A stretch of DNA of 64,000 nt, taken from Pictodentalium vernedei. Lineage: Eukaryota; Mollusca; Scaphopoda; Dentaliida; Dentaliidae. The translations under genes were made by a program, and so were the position numbers. The stretch is taken from positions 792,686,823-792,750,822 of the forward strand of contig CM062296.1 of NCBI GenBank assembly GCA_031216915.1, in the 5' to 3' direction. Positions 32,260 to 43,745 of this stretch are shown here, piece after piece. Below the pieces are notes generated by a model, which did not search any database, had not been told where the DNA came from, and saw nothing but the letters and a program-made list of their open reading frames with translations. The stretch's first letter is position 1. Every line of letters starts with the position of its first letter.

Positions 32260-33590
32260 TGAAAATCCAAGATGGCCGCCAAAATATGCCTCAAAATAGA
32301 CGGAAATCGAGTTTTTCGACACTTTTTTCGCAACAAAACTTATACAATCATGATAAAAAATTAGAAACCTTCCTGTAAACTTTTAGATGTTAAATTGATC
32401 GCAAATTATTCTCCGATAATACTCAGCGTGAATATGCCCCATCGAAAGCCGATGTGGAAAACAAGATGGCCGCCAGTGCGACCACCCCTTTTCAGTTATC
32501 CCGCTTATGTAATGGACAAGTTTACACTATCTCCAGATGTTCGAATCAAGTATATAGTATTTTCAACACTTTTTCTGCGTATGATAAACCAATCAAATAA
32601 GTGAATATCCAAGATGGCCGCCAGAAAAATGCTTCGAACTAGAAGAAAATCGAGTTTTCGATATTTTTTCGCAAAAAGCTTATAGAATAATGATAAAAAA
32701 TAAGAAACTTGTAAACTTTTAGATGTTAATTGATCGCAAATTATTCTACGATAATATCCAGCGTGAACATACACCATCGAAAGCCGATGTGGAAAACAAG
32801 ATGGCCGCCAGGGCGACCACCCGTTTCCAATTATCCCGCTTATGTAACAGACATCTAGTTCGGATTTCTTTGGAATCCTCGGTTTCTACCTGTTTTGTCT
32901 ATAAATGACCCTATTCTGACTATATTAGCTGCCTACCTAGTCTCAGCTGTCTCCGTCCCGGCCTCTGACTCCAGTCAAGTCTTATAATGACCAGTCAGAT
33001 TGCTTCATATTCCATAATGTGTGCATATCCATACAGAGTTATCTCCCCTGTGTATAACGAAATCCTATGATTCCCAAAGCCAAGAGGCGATCGACGACTG
33101 AAACACGTGTCACCCTAACAACATGCGCCAGACCACGTATCACTATGGGATGACGTCACATGATAGCCGTTCACGCGGCCTACGATGACAACCAAACATG
33201 ACGTAACTGGGTCAAGTGACATGACGTCACTTCCTAGATCCACCACTAAGTCCATCCGGTCGGGTACATGATCTTTTACTGATTCTCTTCAATTTCGAGG
33301 CAATTTTCTGGCGGCCATCTCGGATATTCACTGTCTAAATTGGTTTTATCAAACGTAGAAAAAGTGACGAAAATACTATACAGTTGAATCCTGCCCTGTA
33401 TCAAACATTTTTTCCGCAACCATCGTACAACTTGAGATAGTGAAAACTTGTCCATTACAAAAGCGGGATAATTGAAAACGGATGGTCGCACTGGCGGCCA
33501 TCTTGTTTTCCACATCGTATTTCCATAGTGCATGCTCAGGCTGGGTATTATCGGAGAATAATTTGCCATCAACTTAAGTAGTATAGCAGG
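32260..33590. repeat. CAAGATGGCCGCC repeat: two direct and one inverted copy
   Basis: A ~340 bp unit with CCAAGATGGCCGCCA, AATCGAGTTTTTCGA, TTGATCGCAAATTATTCT and GATGTGGAAAACAAGATGGC occurs at 32265-32600 and 32605-32860, and inverted at 33290-33590. Between them (33040-33260) lies a block shared with 12970-13560. Small ORFs are repeat shadows. Confidence 0.8.
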
Positions 33591-34140
33591 AGGTTTTCGA
33601 CCCTGATTACCTGGAGCTTTGGTGGAGCAGCTAGTGTTAAATTCCCATAGGAACAGGAGCCTTTTGGTGGAGCAATTTTTTCCTCAGCAAAACGTGTGCT
33701 CCATCCATCTAGATGCGACAATTGTTGTAGCTACTGCATATATAGTGTGCTATGGTATGTATATTGATATACGTAAACACAGGGCTATAGGTATATAGTA
33801 TGGGGTAAGTGGTGGGAAGATGATGGGAAAGTTGGGTTTTCTTGAAAGTTTTTTTTTTTCCGCGAAACGGTTAACGTTGCTATTGGCGTTGTGACGTCAT
33901 GATCCGCATGCGACGTCATAGAGATGCTGCCACTGTTATTGTCCACTATACAAACTGACATAACGTTATTCGGGGCAAGGGATGTCAGACTTCTTGTAGG
34001 AGGGTGGGGGAGATCTGGTAGTGGTTGTATATATCCATGTTGTATACTATTAGCCTTTGGGTCTTCATATTATCCTATGTCTGCTATAGCTCGGTAGTAG
34101 TATGGTTGGTCTGTTTGGGCCTGTTCTGTCGGAAGGGGGT

Positions 34141-34470
34141 GATGGTGGTGAAGGGGGTAGATGCTGTCATGTAATTAAAATGTTACATAAGGTAATTAAC
34201 ATGACGTCACTTAATGAATATTTTTTAATCACTTTAATTAATAACTGTTATGTAATTAATTTTAATTAATGACTGTTGCATAATTAATGTAATTAATTAG
34301 TGTAATTAGGGTTGATTATAATAATTAATATATTAATAAATGAATTAATAATGTTTTGATTAGTACATTTTTTTTTTAAAGTCATAATTTGGGATAGATA
34401 TTATTATATAAAAAAATAATATATTTAAAAATAATATTGAAGGTCACCAGCCGTTGGACATATATATGAA
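34141..34470. other. TAATTA-rich AT tract
   Basis: Extremely AT-rich with many TAATTAAT/ATTAATTA palindromes. Such words resemble homeodomain sites but also arise in low-complexity DNA; no function claimed. Confidence 0.4.
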
Positions 34471-35015
34471 TGCTATTGACTGACTCTGACCTGGACACGT
34501 GCTAAGGTAAACACTGCATTGTGTGCCGAACTACGGAATGCGAGTGACAGGTGTGTTGGTAATAAATTCCATTATAACATCTGATCGACCATTCATAATC
34601 TGTCATAAATATTGATAGACTGGACATGCTATCATGTAATTAAAAATCAAGGAAATCTCGTTAAAATGATGAGCTCACACGACAGATGTGTCTTGCTTAA
34701 ACTGAAGATGTGTGAAGATATCGACTCCATTGTGTCTATTTTATGGGTGTAATTAGATTTAATAACGTGGCGTGATTCTTACATATTAATAACACAAGTT
34801 TATTCTTCTTGTTTTTATGGCGGTCGTAAAAATCTCATAGACCAAAGTATTCTGATTTTACGTCTCACGCGATAAAGTAATTTTTTAGTCAGATGACCAC
34901 ATGAACAAATAACATTTTGGTTATTGAAAAGCGTGCATGTTTTTTTTTGTCCCCTATAAAGTCCTACGATTCGAACTTCACTCTCATTAGAAACTGCTCG
35001 GTCAGAAAAGTCAAC

Positions 35016-35354
35016 ATGGCAAGCGATGAACATATTATTATTTCTAGAAGTACACTTATAAATAATACGCCATTTCTGGAGCCGACAGCGATTGACTATA
35101 CTTCCGTGGAAAGCTATGAGCGAACCAAAAAGCAGCGAGCTGATGAAGAATTTGCATTAGCGTTAAAAAAGTGGTGGTCAGCGACGCTCCCTATGAAGGA
35201 ACAAGAAAAGACACTTAAAGACCACCCTTTTGTTGAGGCTGCCAGACGTCCCTTCGGGGAGATCCAGTTTAAAAATAGATCTAAACACTGGTTCGATCTT
35301 CCCGTACACATGCAGGAGGAAGCATTTTTGGGCCAAGGTTGGAGATACCATTAA
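35016..35354 (+). CDS. 112-codon protein, unknown, with frameshifted repeat tail
   Basis: From ATG 35016 the protein reads MASDEHIIISRSTLINNTPF, then a mixed-charge helical middle (ESYERTKKQRADEEFALALKKWW) and ends HWFDLPVHMQEEAFLGQGWRYH. Composition is that of a real protein, unlike the surrounding AT-rich DNA. The frame stops at the first of three 54 bp repeats. In a neighbouring phase the repeats themselves are open and encode an 18-residue unit (LTVEEDWQNEFFTEVEM), so the original gene probably ran on to about 35523 before a 1 bp loss. I know no matching family. It lies inside the inverted-repeat element and could be its own gene or a captured exon. Confidence 0.55.
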   Translation: MASDEHIIISRSTLINNTPFLEPTAIDYTSVESYERTKKQRADEEFALALKKWWSATLPMKEQEKTLKDHPFVEAARRPFGEIQFKNRSKHWFDLPVHMQEEAFLGQGWRYH

Positions 35355-35523
35355 CAGTTGAAGAAGATTGGCATATGAATTTTTCACCGAGGCGGAGACG
35401 TCATTAACAGTCGAAGAAGATTGGCAAAATGAGTTCTTCACCGAGGTGGAGATGTCGTTAACAGTCGAAGAAGATTGGCAAAATGAGTTCTTCACCGAGG
35501 CGGAGATGGGAGGAAGAAAATAG
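35355..35523 (+). repeat. 54 bp coding-like tandem repeat, three units
   Basis: Units of 53, 54 and about 54 bp, each with GTCGAAGAAGATTGGCAAAA and TTCTTCACCGAGG. Units 2 and 3 stay in the same reading phase; unit 1 lacks one base. They end with a stop at 35521-35523. Confidence 0.75.
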
Positions 35524-36380
35524 CTTTCTATGGAAAGAAAGAACAGCCTTTTTCAGGGCCACCATAATCTTAAAAAGAGTTGCTTTGTCACAAACACACA
35601 CTTTTTCAACCAATCAGACACCTCCATTATTCCACTCCCCACCACACACCCCTGTAACCCCTCACAATACCTAAAACTTTCATGAACTCCCCTCCTCCAG
35701 CCCATCCAATACCAAAAACTTTTGGAAACCTCTCCCCCTCCCCCTCCCCTCACAATTGCTAAATTATCTTGAACCCCAATCCAGTTCTCTAAATGTAATG
35801 GGTATGTCAGGCCCGGATACCCCCTCCCTACAATTTTGAGCAATCAAATTACCTCGATTAGTCTCCTCTCATAACTTACCGCACTCTTAACCCTTAATTA
35901 CTGTGAGGTAGTCCCCCTAATAAATAGCCTATTTTCATTTAATATAATATATTATTAATTTTCGTTAAAGAATCTATAATTCATTTTTATTCCACAAGAC
36001 ACTTCTCGAAAAAACGAAATGGTGCATCAGTTTGATAGAAATACATGTATCAATTTATTCATAGCTGTCTGTCGCTTATCAAAACAGCCCTTACGTGTTT
36101 AACAGTTAATTGTGGACCAGTGCATTTAAAAATGGCAAATTCAAGTAATGTCCGGCCATCCTTTTTCTCTAAGTTGATGACAATAATCACTTTTAAAAAT
36201 TAAAAAAAAAAACGTTAAAATTTGGGTGATAACACTACGGCCTGTGTTTAATCTAGAAAAATCACACCGTGTTTTACCAGGCCGTATGTTTTATTTTTGA
36301 ACGTTTACTGAAGAATAACCCACCCATCTAAGTAAAAGCATGAAATAGCTACCATTATCTAATTGCCCATGTGGGAGAGG
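35524..36380. other. No recognisable gene
   Basis: A CCCTCCCC/CACCCC-rich stretch (35630-35760) yields spurious ORFs. The rest is AT-rich. Confidence 0.45.
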
Positions 36381-36515
36381 GGGTGGGCGGTAGCATTGTG
36401 TACTACGGAGTACTACGTTCAGCCAATGATAACCCTGTGTGGAACTTTGACAGTTGTTGCCTTTGCATGGTGGTTCTTTCTGGATTGCTCCAACTGTCGT
36501 TAAATAAATAAATGA
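36381..36515 (+). mobile_element. SINE fragment
   Basis: Contains ACTACGGAGTACTACG, CTAATGATAACCCTGTGTGGA-like and GGTGGTTCTTTCTGG blocks of the SINE body and the GTTAAATAAATAAATGA tail, with internal deletions. Confidence 0.65.
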
Positions 36516-36729
36516 AAAACTACAATTCTATAAAGGCCAAACCCCCTTCGTTTTACATATTTTGTGAGGGGGGAAAATCAGCAGTACTTTCCCCCTCATT
36601 TTAACAGTTCAAAAACGCTGTTACTGGATCAAAAATGGTAAAAGGATACGCGATTCTGTATTAACCACCCAAAATTACCTGACTTGGGACAATATAACTC
36701 ACCTAGAGCTGCACCAAAGCTACGTACAC

Positions 36730-37033
36730 TATTCGGACTCCCGCGTTGTGTCCATGGGCAAGGTAATTAACACCGATTATTCACATGGGGGCACGATGAC
36801 GCCGTGTACTAAGGTGTAATGCACGTCGATGGTACGCACATCTTCGAACAATCTAACCCTACCTGTGTGACAGTGCAGATTTACGATGTTGGTGAGCTGG
36901 CAGTTACGCGTCGTTGCTCAGTGATTCTCTTCAGGTATTTCGGTTTCCTCTACCCATAAAATCGTCATGGTTATGATTAACCAACGCGCATAAGTATATG
37001 ACCTTAAACACCAATAAAAAAATAAATAAATAA
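36730..37033 (+). mobile_element. SINE copy, head diverged
   Basis: Follows the SINE from CCCGCGTTGTGTCCATGGGCAAG through ACGTCGATGG and CTAACCCTACCTGTGTG to the tail CACCAATAAAAAAATAAAT. Part of its body (CACGTCGATG...GATTTACGACGTTGATGAGC) is repeated again at 37190-37262. Confidence 0.8.
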
Positions 37034-37466
37034 TGATAATTAAGATTTTAAATCTATTAAAACCTGAATAACTTATGAATAGGCACATCTTATTTGATTC
37101 TAGCGATTGGATGGACAGTGACTTCTGAACTTCGAGCTGGAGAATTTGTGCATCACTCTGTGTTCATTTAGAAATGTGGGGATGCACGTCGATGATACAC
37201 ATATCTTCGAACAATCTAACCCTACCTGTGTGGCAGTGCGGATTTACGACGTTGATGAGCTTTTCTGCAGACATTCTGTTAAATTCTGACATAGATTTAT
37301 TCATGTAAACGCAGCTGGTTTACAAACCTGTATACTTTTTTTTTCAACTGAGTAAAAATATTTTATACTTACTGATGTAACACGCCGATTAGCATGTTTA
37401 ATGGATCTAACTATGCCAGCCCGACCTACCCTTTGCTTATCATGATCACAACAAACATTTGAATTG

Positions 37467-37511
<45 letters not shown>

Positions 37512-38497
37512 CCTCACCAACTACTTTCAGTCTATATCGATGATACAGTAAGGGGCAAAACTAATTGCGTTCAAACAGTTGTTTTTTCTAGGTTTTTTTA
37601 CCCCCCCCCCCCCCCTTACAGTGCAAATCGAAATGAAATCTGATTCATTGAACCATACTATAGCGCATGTCAAAAATTAATTTTCGAACACCTTTTTTTT
37701 AAGCATGTCCCTATGCACCACTATCAACAGCTATGACCATGGCATAACTATGTGCTAAAACGATTATTATTGTATGAAACTCAAGACCTTTCCCTCACAA
37801 ATACCTATATAAAAACAAGATAATACGCGAGAATGCCTTGTGTACCAGCTTTTTGTTGATAAAATTTGTCCTGTATACATTCCCGAATGTTATTAATGTA
37901 CCCGCGTAATAACAGCCAAATTTTTATTGGATCACAGCATTTGAATAATTGCTTAAATTCCATAAATTATGTATATTTCCTGAAGTTGGCGAATGTCAAA
38001 CTTGTTGAGAAAGGCCCTCTGTAGTTTAGGAGACACCACAAATAAAACAATGATAAAATCTGAGATATATTGCATTTATTTAAATATCGATATTAACTAG
38101 AGGTCGAAACTAATCAAATTTATTAGTATTAAATTACAAATGAATATGAAATTTGCAGTAAAATGAACACCGATATGTGCGGCTATTCGGAATGACACCC
38201 TATTGGTGAGAGTTTTTGCTTTTTGGTCCAGTTTCATGCTTATTGATTAGAGCTTCCACGAAGTCCATTCCACTTTCACAGTCTTTTCCAGTGGATTTTC
38301 TTTAAAGACTGGTCCATCCCAGCTTTGCAGAGATATTGTTTTTTATTTCTGATCAGGACCCTTGGGATATTTTGATGTTTAAGGACGTTTGCAAAAATTT
38401 TCCAGCCTGTTAGTTGAAAATCTTTTCTTTTTCACAGCAGATCATTTATTAGATAACACATATTGGAGCCCGAAATTGTAATGCCGTTATACACAAG
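37034..38497. other. No gene; CT microsatellite
   Basis: A (CT)n run occupies about 37471-37508 and poly-C lies at 37600-37615. Minus-strand frames at 38170-38340 are short and interrupted; they may extend the zinc-finger fragment but cannot be joined with confidence. Confidence 0.45.
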
Positions 38498-38906
38498 TCA
38501 ATCTTTCTCATCCCAGGACAAATTGGGCATATTCTTTATTATCTGGAGTGGTTCAATACACTGAATTCTCCTTGAGGGTAGGCTGGTTGAGTCATCTATA
38601 GGTTTTTCCCTCAGTGATTCCCCCATCACTGGCGGTTTTACTGGCTCTAGCCTATTTGCAAGCCACAAAATATTACCACTTGTTAATGCATTGTTCCAGC
38701 TAAAGGCTGATTTCATTATACACTGGAGGAGGATAGGGTAGTTGGTTACAGATAGATCTGGTTGTAAACTCGGCTGTATTTGGGTTCGCTCCCCCTATAG
38801 GGTGTTTAAAATTTACATTTTTGTGTAAATTTTGTCTGTGTCGATAATAATTAGTTTTATGAGAGTAAGTTTTTTGACACAATTTATAGACATAGCGTGA
38901 ATTCAT
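38498..38906 (-). pseudogene. C2H2 zinc-finger gene fragment
   Basis: Two overlapping minus-strand frames (38906-38700 and 38716-38498). The first has KLCQKTYSHKTNYYRHRQNLH, a C2H2 finger in which the first Cys is replaced by Tyr. The second frame encodes a Ser/Pro/Leu-rich tail (LEPVKPPVMGESLREKP). Their overlap suggests one gene with a frame break near 38705. Possibly a transposon-borne DNA-binding protein; family not recognised. Confidence 0.45.
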
Positions 38907-39239
38907 CCTTTCCTTTGCAGAAGCGAGTTAATAGAGTGGCAATACTCATCCAATACTCTTCCATTTATATGTTTGAATAGGGTGGGCCCCACCCCAACCT
39001 GTCAATCGCTGATTGGGTAATTGTATACCAAGATAAGGTGGGTTCTACACCAACCTGTTGACCATTGATTACTTCAAATTCTCCCACAGTGCATTGTGGG
39101 AAATTACAGTGATACAGCTCTGGAGTAAAATAAGTTTTTGCTCAACTTCACACAAATTGATATAGTTTACTTCAAAAACGAAACATCAAAGTCACATTCA
39201 TGACAAGCCGAGGTAGCACATCGGAACCACCCACTCGAG

Positions 39240-39480
39240 ACTGTTTAATCAGATAATCACTTTAATCAGATAATTAGTGATTATCTGATTTTACAATGAT
39301 TTAAATTCGATCAAACGTTTTTTTTTAATGATTTAAATGCAAGGAAACGGTTTTTTAGTGATTTAAATTCGATGAAACGGTTTTACAATGATTTAAATTC
39401 GATAATGATCACTATCACGTGACAAATCACGTGATGGTGATAATTTTACGTGATTTGTCACGTGATAGTGATCATGTTAC
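39240..39480. repeat. 35 bp repeats and a CACGTG palindrome
   Basis: ATGATTTAAATTCGATnAAACG repeats about four times (39296-39400). It is followed by perfect 27 bp inverted arms (39406-39432 and 39448-39474) containing TCACGTGA and TGATCACTATCACGTGAC, with a 15 bp loop. An earlier hairpin with GATAATCAC lies at 39252-39292. Confidence 0.8.
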
Positions 39481-39900
39481 ATGATTTGTCATGAGGGCTA
39501 TGTAAAAGCTCTCAATGAGGCCTCATTTACTATCCCTCATAACCTAAAAATTCAATGAGGCTATGAGAAATAATAAATGAGAACTCATTGAGGGCTTTTA
39601 CATTGCCCTCACAGCCTTATACGACAAAAAGGGATTCCATAGCCACAGGTGTTTCCCAAAAAATGGGATTCCAGAGGATATACCTGTTAATTACTGAAAT
39701 GAGGGTAAGAGTTGTAGTAAATTATACCTCGTTGAGGGATTTTTCATGGTCTTCATAACATCAAAATTCAATGAGGCTATGAGGGATAATAAATGAAGAC
39801 TCATTGAGGGCTTTACATAGCCCTCATGGCCTCATACAACAAAAAGGGATTCCATAAATAGAGACGTTTCACAATAAGGGATTCCGTGGGACGTGGCCAT
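39481..39900. repeat. Duplicated TCAATGAGG / GGGATTCCATA block
   Basis: A ~200 bp unit with CTCAATGAGGCCTCATTTA, AAATTCAATGAGGCTATGAG and ACAAAAAGGGATTCCATA occurs twice (39485-39665 and 39715-39890). The AAGGGATTCC ends resemble the AATCCCTTTTT words near 11540-11595. Confidence 0.7.
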
Positions 39901-39949
39901 TGGATACAGAGGTGATGAGACTCGGATACGACTTCACTGTAATAAGGGG

Positions 39950-41355
39950 AGATAACTCTGCATACAGATTATGGGAAATCAAGCAATCTGATTGTTTAGT
40001 TATAATCTATATAAATAAAACAACAAGAGTACTCGGAATATGGTATGAACTACTGGTATTACGTATCAGCTTACCAGTAACAGAGTACAAAGCATTCGGT
40101 AGGTTAATACTAGGGGAATATACCAACCATACTCTGCTGCCGTTCTGTACTACCAGGCATTAACCCCACCTCAGATTACCGCTTGGTAATATGAAACACC
40201 TGGTGGATCAGTAGTACCAAGGGCCAACAGGAGACCTGCATGGGTATGTACAGCCTATGTTATACTATCGTTCTAAACTATCAGGCATTACCCCCACCCC
40301 CACAATATCACTAGACCTGCCATAACGTACTACATATACCAGCCATATAATAAAACAAAGCAATCGGTTGGTTAATAGTACCAAGCACTAACATTGGGCC
40401 TACAGAGGTATATACCGCCCATACTATACTACCGTTCTAAACTACCAGGCATTACCTTTACCCACAATACCCCTATGCCTAGCATTGCATACTACCTATA
40501 TCAGTCATAGGATAACATGAAACATTACGTACATTAATAGTACTTTGGGCTAACTTGGGGCATGTAGGGGTACAAAGCGTACATCGTATACTACCACACT
40601 GAACTACCATGCATTACACCCCCACCCCCCCCCCCCCCCCCCCCACACCCCCCCCCACACCCACAATAACGTCTGGTGTTATATACTACCTAGACCAGTC
40701 ACATAAAGCATTAGATCGATTAGAAGTACTAATGGCTTTCGGGGGCCCACAGAGCTATATATGGTCCATACTGTACTGCCGCTCTATACCGCAAGACATT
40801 ACCCCCACCCCCACCCCCACCCCCACCCCCGTTCCACAATACCACTTGCCCTGCCATAACGTACTACCTATACTAGTCATGGGATGACATAAAGCATTAA
40901 GTCGATTAGTAGTACCAATGGCATTCGGAGAGGGGGGCGAAGTATATATCGCCCGTACTATACTGCCATTCTATACTGCCAGGCATTACCCCCACCCCCA
41001 CTCCACAATACCACTTGACCTGTCATAACGTACTACCTATACCAGTCATAAAATAATACAAAGCATTCAGTTGGTTAATAATACCGAGGATTAACAGGGG
41101 ACCTACAGCGGTATATGCAATGCATCCAATGCCCTCTTCTAAACAAACGATTATAATACTGCCTGACCTAGCATTACAAACTTCCAATACCAGCCATAAG
41201 ATTATACAAAGGATTCGGTAGGTAAATAGTACTAAGGGGCTAATAGGCCAACACAACCATTCACCCTATGCTACCAATCTAAACCACCAAGGACTATCTC
41301 GCACTACCACACGGGGCGACCATGCATTACCCCTATCCCCACAATACTGCTTGAC
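39950..41355. repeat. ~165-180 bp tandem array in the element's right side
   Basis: Each unit has a CATTACCCCCACCCC tract, GCCATAACGTACTACCTATACCAGTCAT-like sequence, AATAGTACCAAG and ATACTACCNTTCTA. Units begin near 40290, 40455, 40620, 40800, 40985, 41155 and 41325. The C-rich part expands strongly at 40620-40665 and 40800-40830. The same words, singly, occur in the foldback arms at 5550-7560, 9080-9680 and 13900-14450. Confidence 0.8.
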
Positions 41356-41745
41356 CGGGCTATAGCAGACATAGGATAATATGAAGACCCAAGGACTAAT
41401 AGTATACAACATGGATATATACAACCACTACCAGATCTCCCACACCCTCCTACAAGAAGTCCGACATCCCCTGACCCGAATAACGTTATGTCAGATTGTA
41501 CAGTGGTGGACAATAACAGTGGTCAGAATCTCTATGACGTCGCGTGCGTATCATGACGTCACGAGGTCAATAGCAACGTTAACCATTTCGCGGGAAAAAA
41601 AACTTTCAAGAAAACCCAACTTTCCCATCATCTTTCCACCACATACCCATACTATATACCTATAACCCTGTGTTTACGTATATCACTATATATACCATAG
41701 CATACTATATATGCAGTAGCTACATCACTTGTCGGATCTAGATGA

Positions 41746-42648
41746 ATGGACAAAATATAAAATTAAATTAAGGCCTAAGAAAGTTAAAAATTTGTTTTTC
41801 AAGTCCTACTGCATGGGCCTTTTGGCTACCACATGCTCTCGTTTTATAACCAATGCAAACTTAAAACAAAAAAATTAAAACATTTAGGCCTAAAAAGTTA
41901 AAACTCTGTTTGTCAGGTCCTTCCGCCTGGCTCTTTTGGCTGCCGCGTGCTCTCTTTTCAAAACCAATTCAAATTTAAAAAAAATGAAAACTAAAAGGTT
42001 TTTGTCTGATATTTTACCCACGCTAATAAAATTTATAAATTTGTCCCTGGAGTGCAACAAGGCTTTGCAATGCTTTAACACTTCAAAGCCTTCTTGTACT
42101 CAAGCGACAAAATACACCCGCCCATGCTATTCTGTAGATTAGGAGACCTAAAACATGAAACAAACCAAGAACATAAACTTATCGGTGGCAAAGAAATAAT
42201 TATAAAAATAAAAAATCAAATAAAAAACCGCCCGCCTGCATGCAATTTTACAAAAATGGAGAAACAGAATATCTACTTTGTGGGGCTTAAATTAAAATTG
42301 TTTTTCTAAATGGAGACCTGAGTTTTGAGATTTTATTTTATGTACTTGTTAATTTGTTTCTTTTTTCACATCTAAACATCATATAATTTTGTCTCTTTTT
42401 GATGGCGTTCATCCAAAGTGTGTAAGGCTAGTATGTTACCTAAATTTGGACTAGACTCTTCAGTCATGAGTCGCCATGCATATAGTTCAGAACTTGAATC
42501 AATTATTAGTTACTCAGCTCCATGTACCCTGTTAGAATTGTGTGTACTTTGAGCCACAGGGTACATACAATTCTAATAGAGTACACGAGGCAGTGAACTC
42601 TGCCAAGGTACTGTATAGCGAATTTGTCATGCTGAAAAGCTATCGTAA
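41746..42648. other. No recognisable gene
   Basis: AT-rich. A diverged ~120 bp direct repeat (GGCCTAAGAAAGTTAAAAATTTG near 41772 and GGCCTAAAAAGTTAAAACTCTG near 41887) is present. 42515-42580 folds as GGGTACAT.../ATGTACCC. Confidence 0.45.
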
Positions 42649-43471
42649 TATGCACCTGGGACTTAATTAAGCACCCCTGAAATGTTTCATGGCCGTGAAG
42701 TTGCTGTTACTGCTTATTATGTTTTAATGATTCCGAAGTCTTGAGTACATTTCATCTGGGGTTGACCCCCAAATACATCCCCTCGTCCCCGTGAAGCTTG
42801 CCACCAACGAATGTCACAAAAACCCTATCATCCACATGAAATATCTAGGAATAAAACAAGAAAATTTGTCACTTCTTTTATCAGTAAATATTGACATGGC
42901 AAGGGGGAGACTCCAGGGGCACTACGAATGCAAATCATTGGCATGCATGCAACAGTCATGTCATTCAAATCTATTGGAAGCCAACTTGGCTATAGTCATT
43001 CTGTCATCAGCAGACTTGTCCGAAAACATCAACAAATCAACGATGTTAAGAACCGACCAAGGCCTGGACAAACCAAAAGACCTCTCCTCGGGGTGATCGG
43101 AGTCTGGCACGCCTCTTTAGGCGTTAATCATTTTCTTCAAGTCGGGTTTTGAAACACCTTTGACTCCTTAATAGGCGTCTGTGCAACGGAACTGCCCGAA
43201 ACCGTCTCAAAGCACTGGATATGAGGTACAGAAGGGCCACCAAGCATCCATCACTGTCCGATCAGCATAAAAAACTACGTTTGGAGTGGTGTATGGCGCG
43301 ACAAAAATACTGCATATTTTCATCATTGTTTGACTCTCATTTCTCAATAGACCATTCTTTCCGCAAACAATCATTGTTGGCCATCTGAAAGATAGCTTGA
43401 ATGAAATGACAGTTTCCATTAACACCACTGCGAAAAAAACAGGGGGTGCTTAATTAAGTTCCAAGTGTATA
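42649..43471 (+). mobile_element. Tc1/mariner-type transposon remnant
   Basis: Inverted ends TGCACCTGGGACTTAATTAAG (42651 on) and, reversed, TACACTTGGAACTTAATTAAG (to 43469) lie between TA dinucleotides (42649-42650 and 43470-43471), the Tc1/mariner signature. At ~820 bp it is shorter than an intact ~1.2-1.6 kb element. Inside are transposase fragments in more than one phase. Confidence 0.8.
42900..43290 (+). pseudogene. Tc1-type transposase remnant
   Basis: 42928-43110 encodes a helix-turn-helix segment, MSFKSIGSQLGYSHSVISRL then NRPRPGQTKRP, the DNA-binding paired-like domain of Tc1 transposases with its GRPR-like linker. After a frame change, 43200-43310 encodes RNRLKALDMRYRRATKHPSL and LRLEWCMARQKYC, matching the region before the first catalytic Asp. 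The catalytic DDE part is missing or beyond recognition, so it is non-functional. Confidence 0.75.
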
Positions 43472-43481
43472 TGTTACGAAT

Positions 43482-43745
43482 TCAGTGTTTTTCTAAGCTC
43501 CCTCGTTGCATCCAAGTGAACAAAATAAAGAAGGCCTGCTTATCACTTCGTTCTGTTGAATAACGTTCAAAGGTAGTGTCTGGTATTTTGTCACTCAGTT
43601 GTTCACGAAACATCGCAGCTGAGCAAAACTCACGCTTTGTCGCATCTAGCACTAATTTCAGTCTGTATGGTTTGCAAATCTTTTCATGTTTGATGAATGC
43701 CGTACATTTCAAACAACACGAAAAGACCATGTTGGGCACAGTCAT
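43482..43745 (-). other. Possible coding fragment, unrecognised
   Basis: 87 codons, Cys- and Lys-containing (CCLKCTAFIKHEKICKPYRL), without stops. Could be an exon or pseudogene piece; I see no domain I can name and no convincing splice sites. The rest of 43472-44367 has nothing recognisable. Confidence 0.25.

Larger units (their letters stand above)
33700..41745. mobile_element. ~8 kb inverted-repeat element, unclassified
   Basis: The arms 33700-34110 and 41355-41745 are inverted repeats of about 400 bp. Paired landmarks: GCATATATAGTGTGCTATGG with its mirror near 41705; GCGAAACGGTTAACGTTGCTATTG with its mirror near 41570; GTCTTCATATTATCCTATGTCTG with its mirror at about 41365. The arms share modules with the foldback family of 5.3-16.2 kb. 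The interior has one 112-codon ORF, a zinc-finger fragment, SINEs, and a long tandem array. Whether it moved as one unit is inference; I find no transposase and no sure target duplication. Confidence 0.6.

Noticed and set aside
43207-43428. 73-codon minus-strand ORF
   Set aside because: Antisense of the Tc1 transposase remnant.
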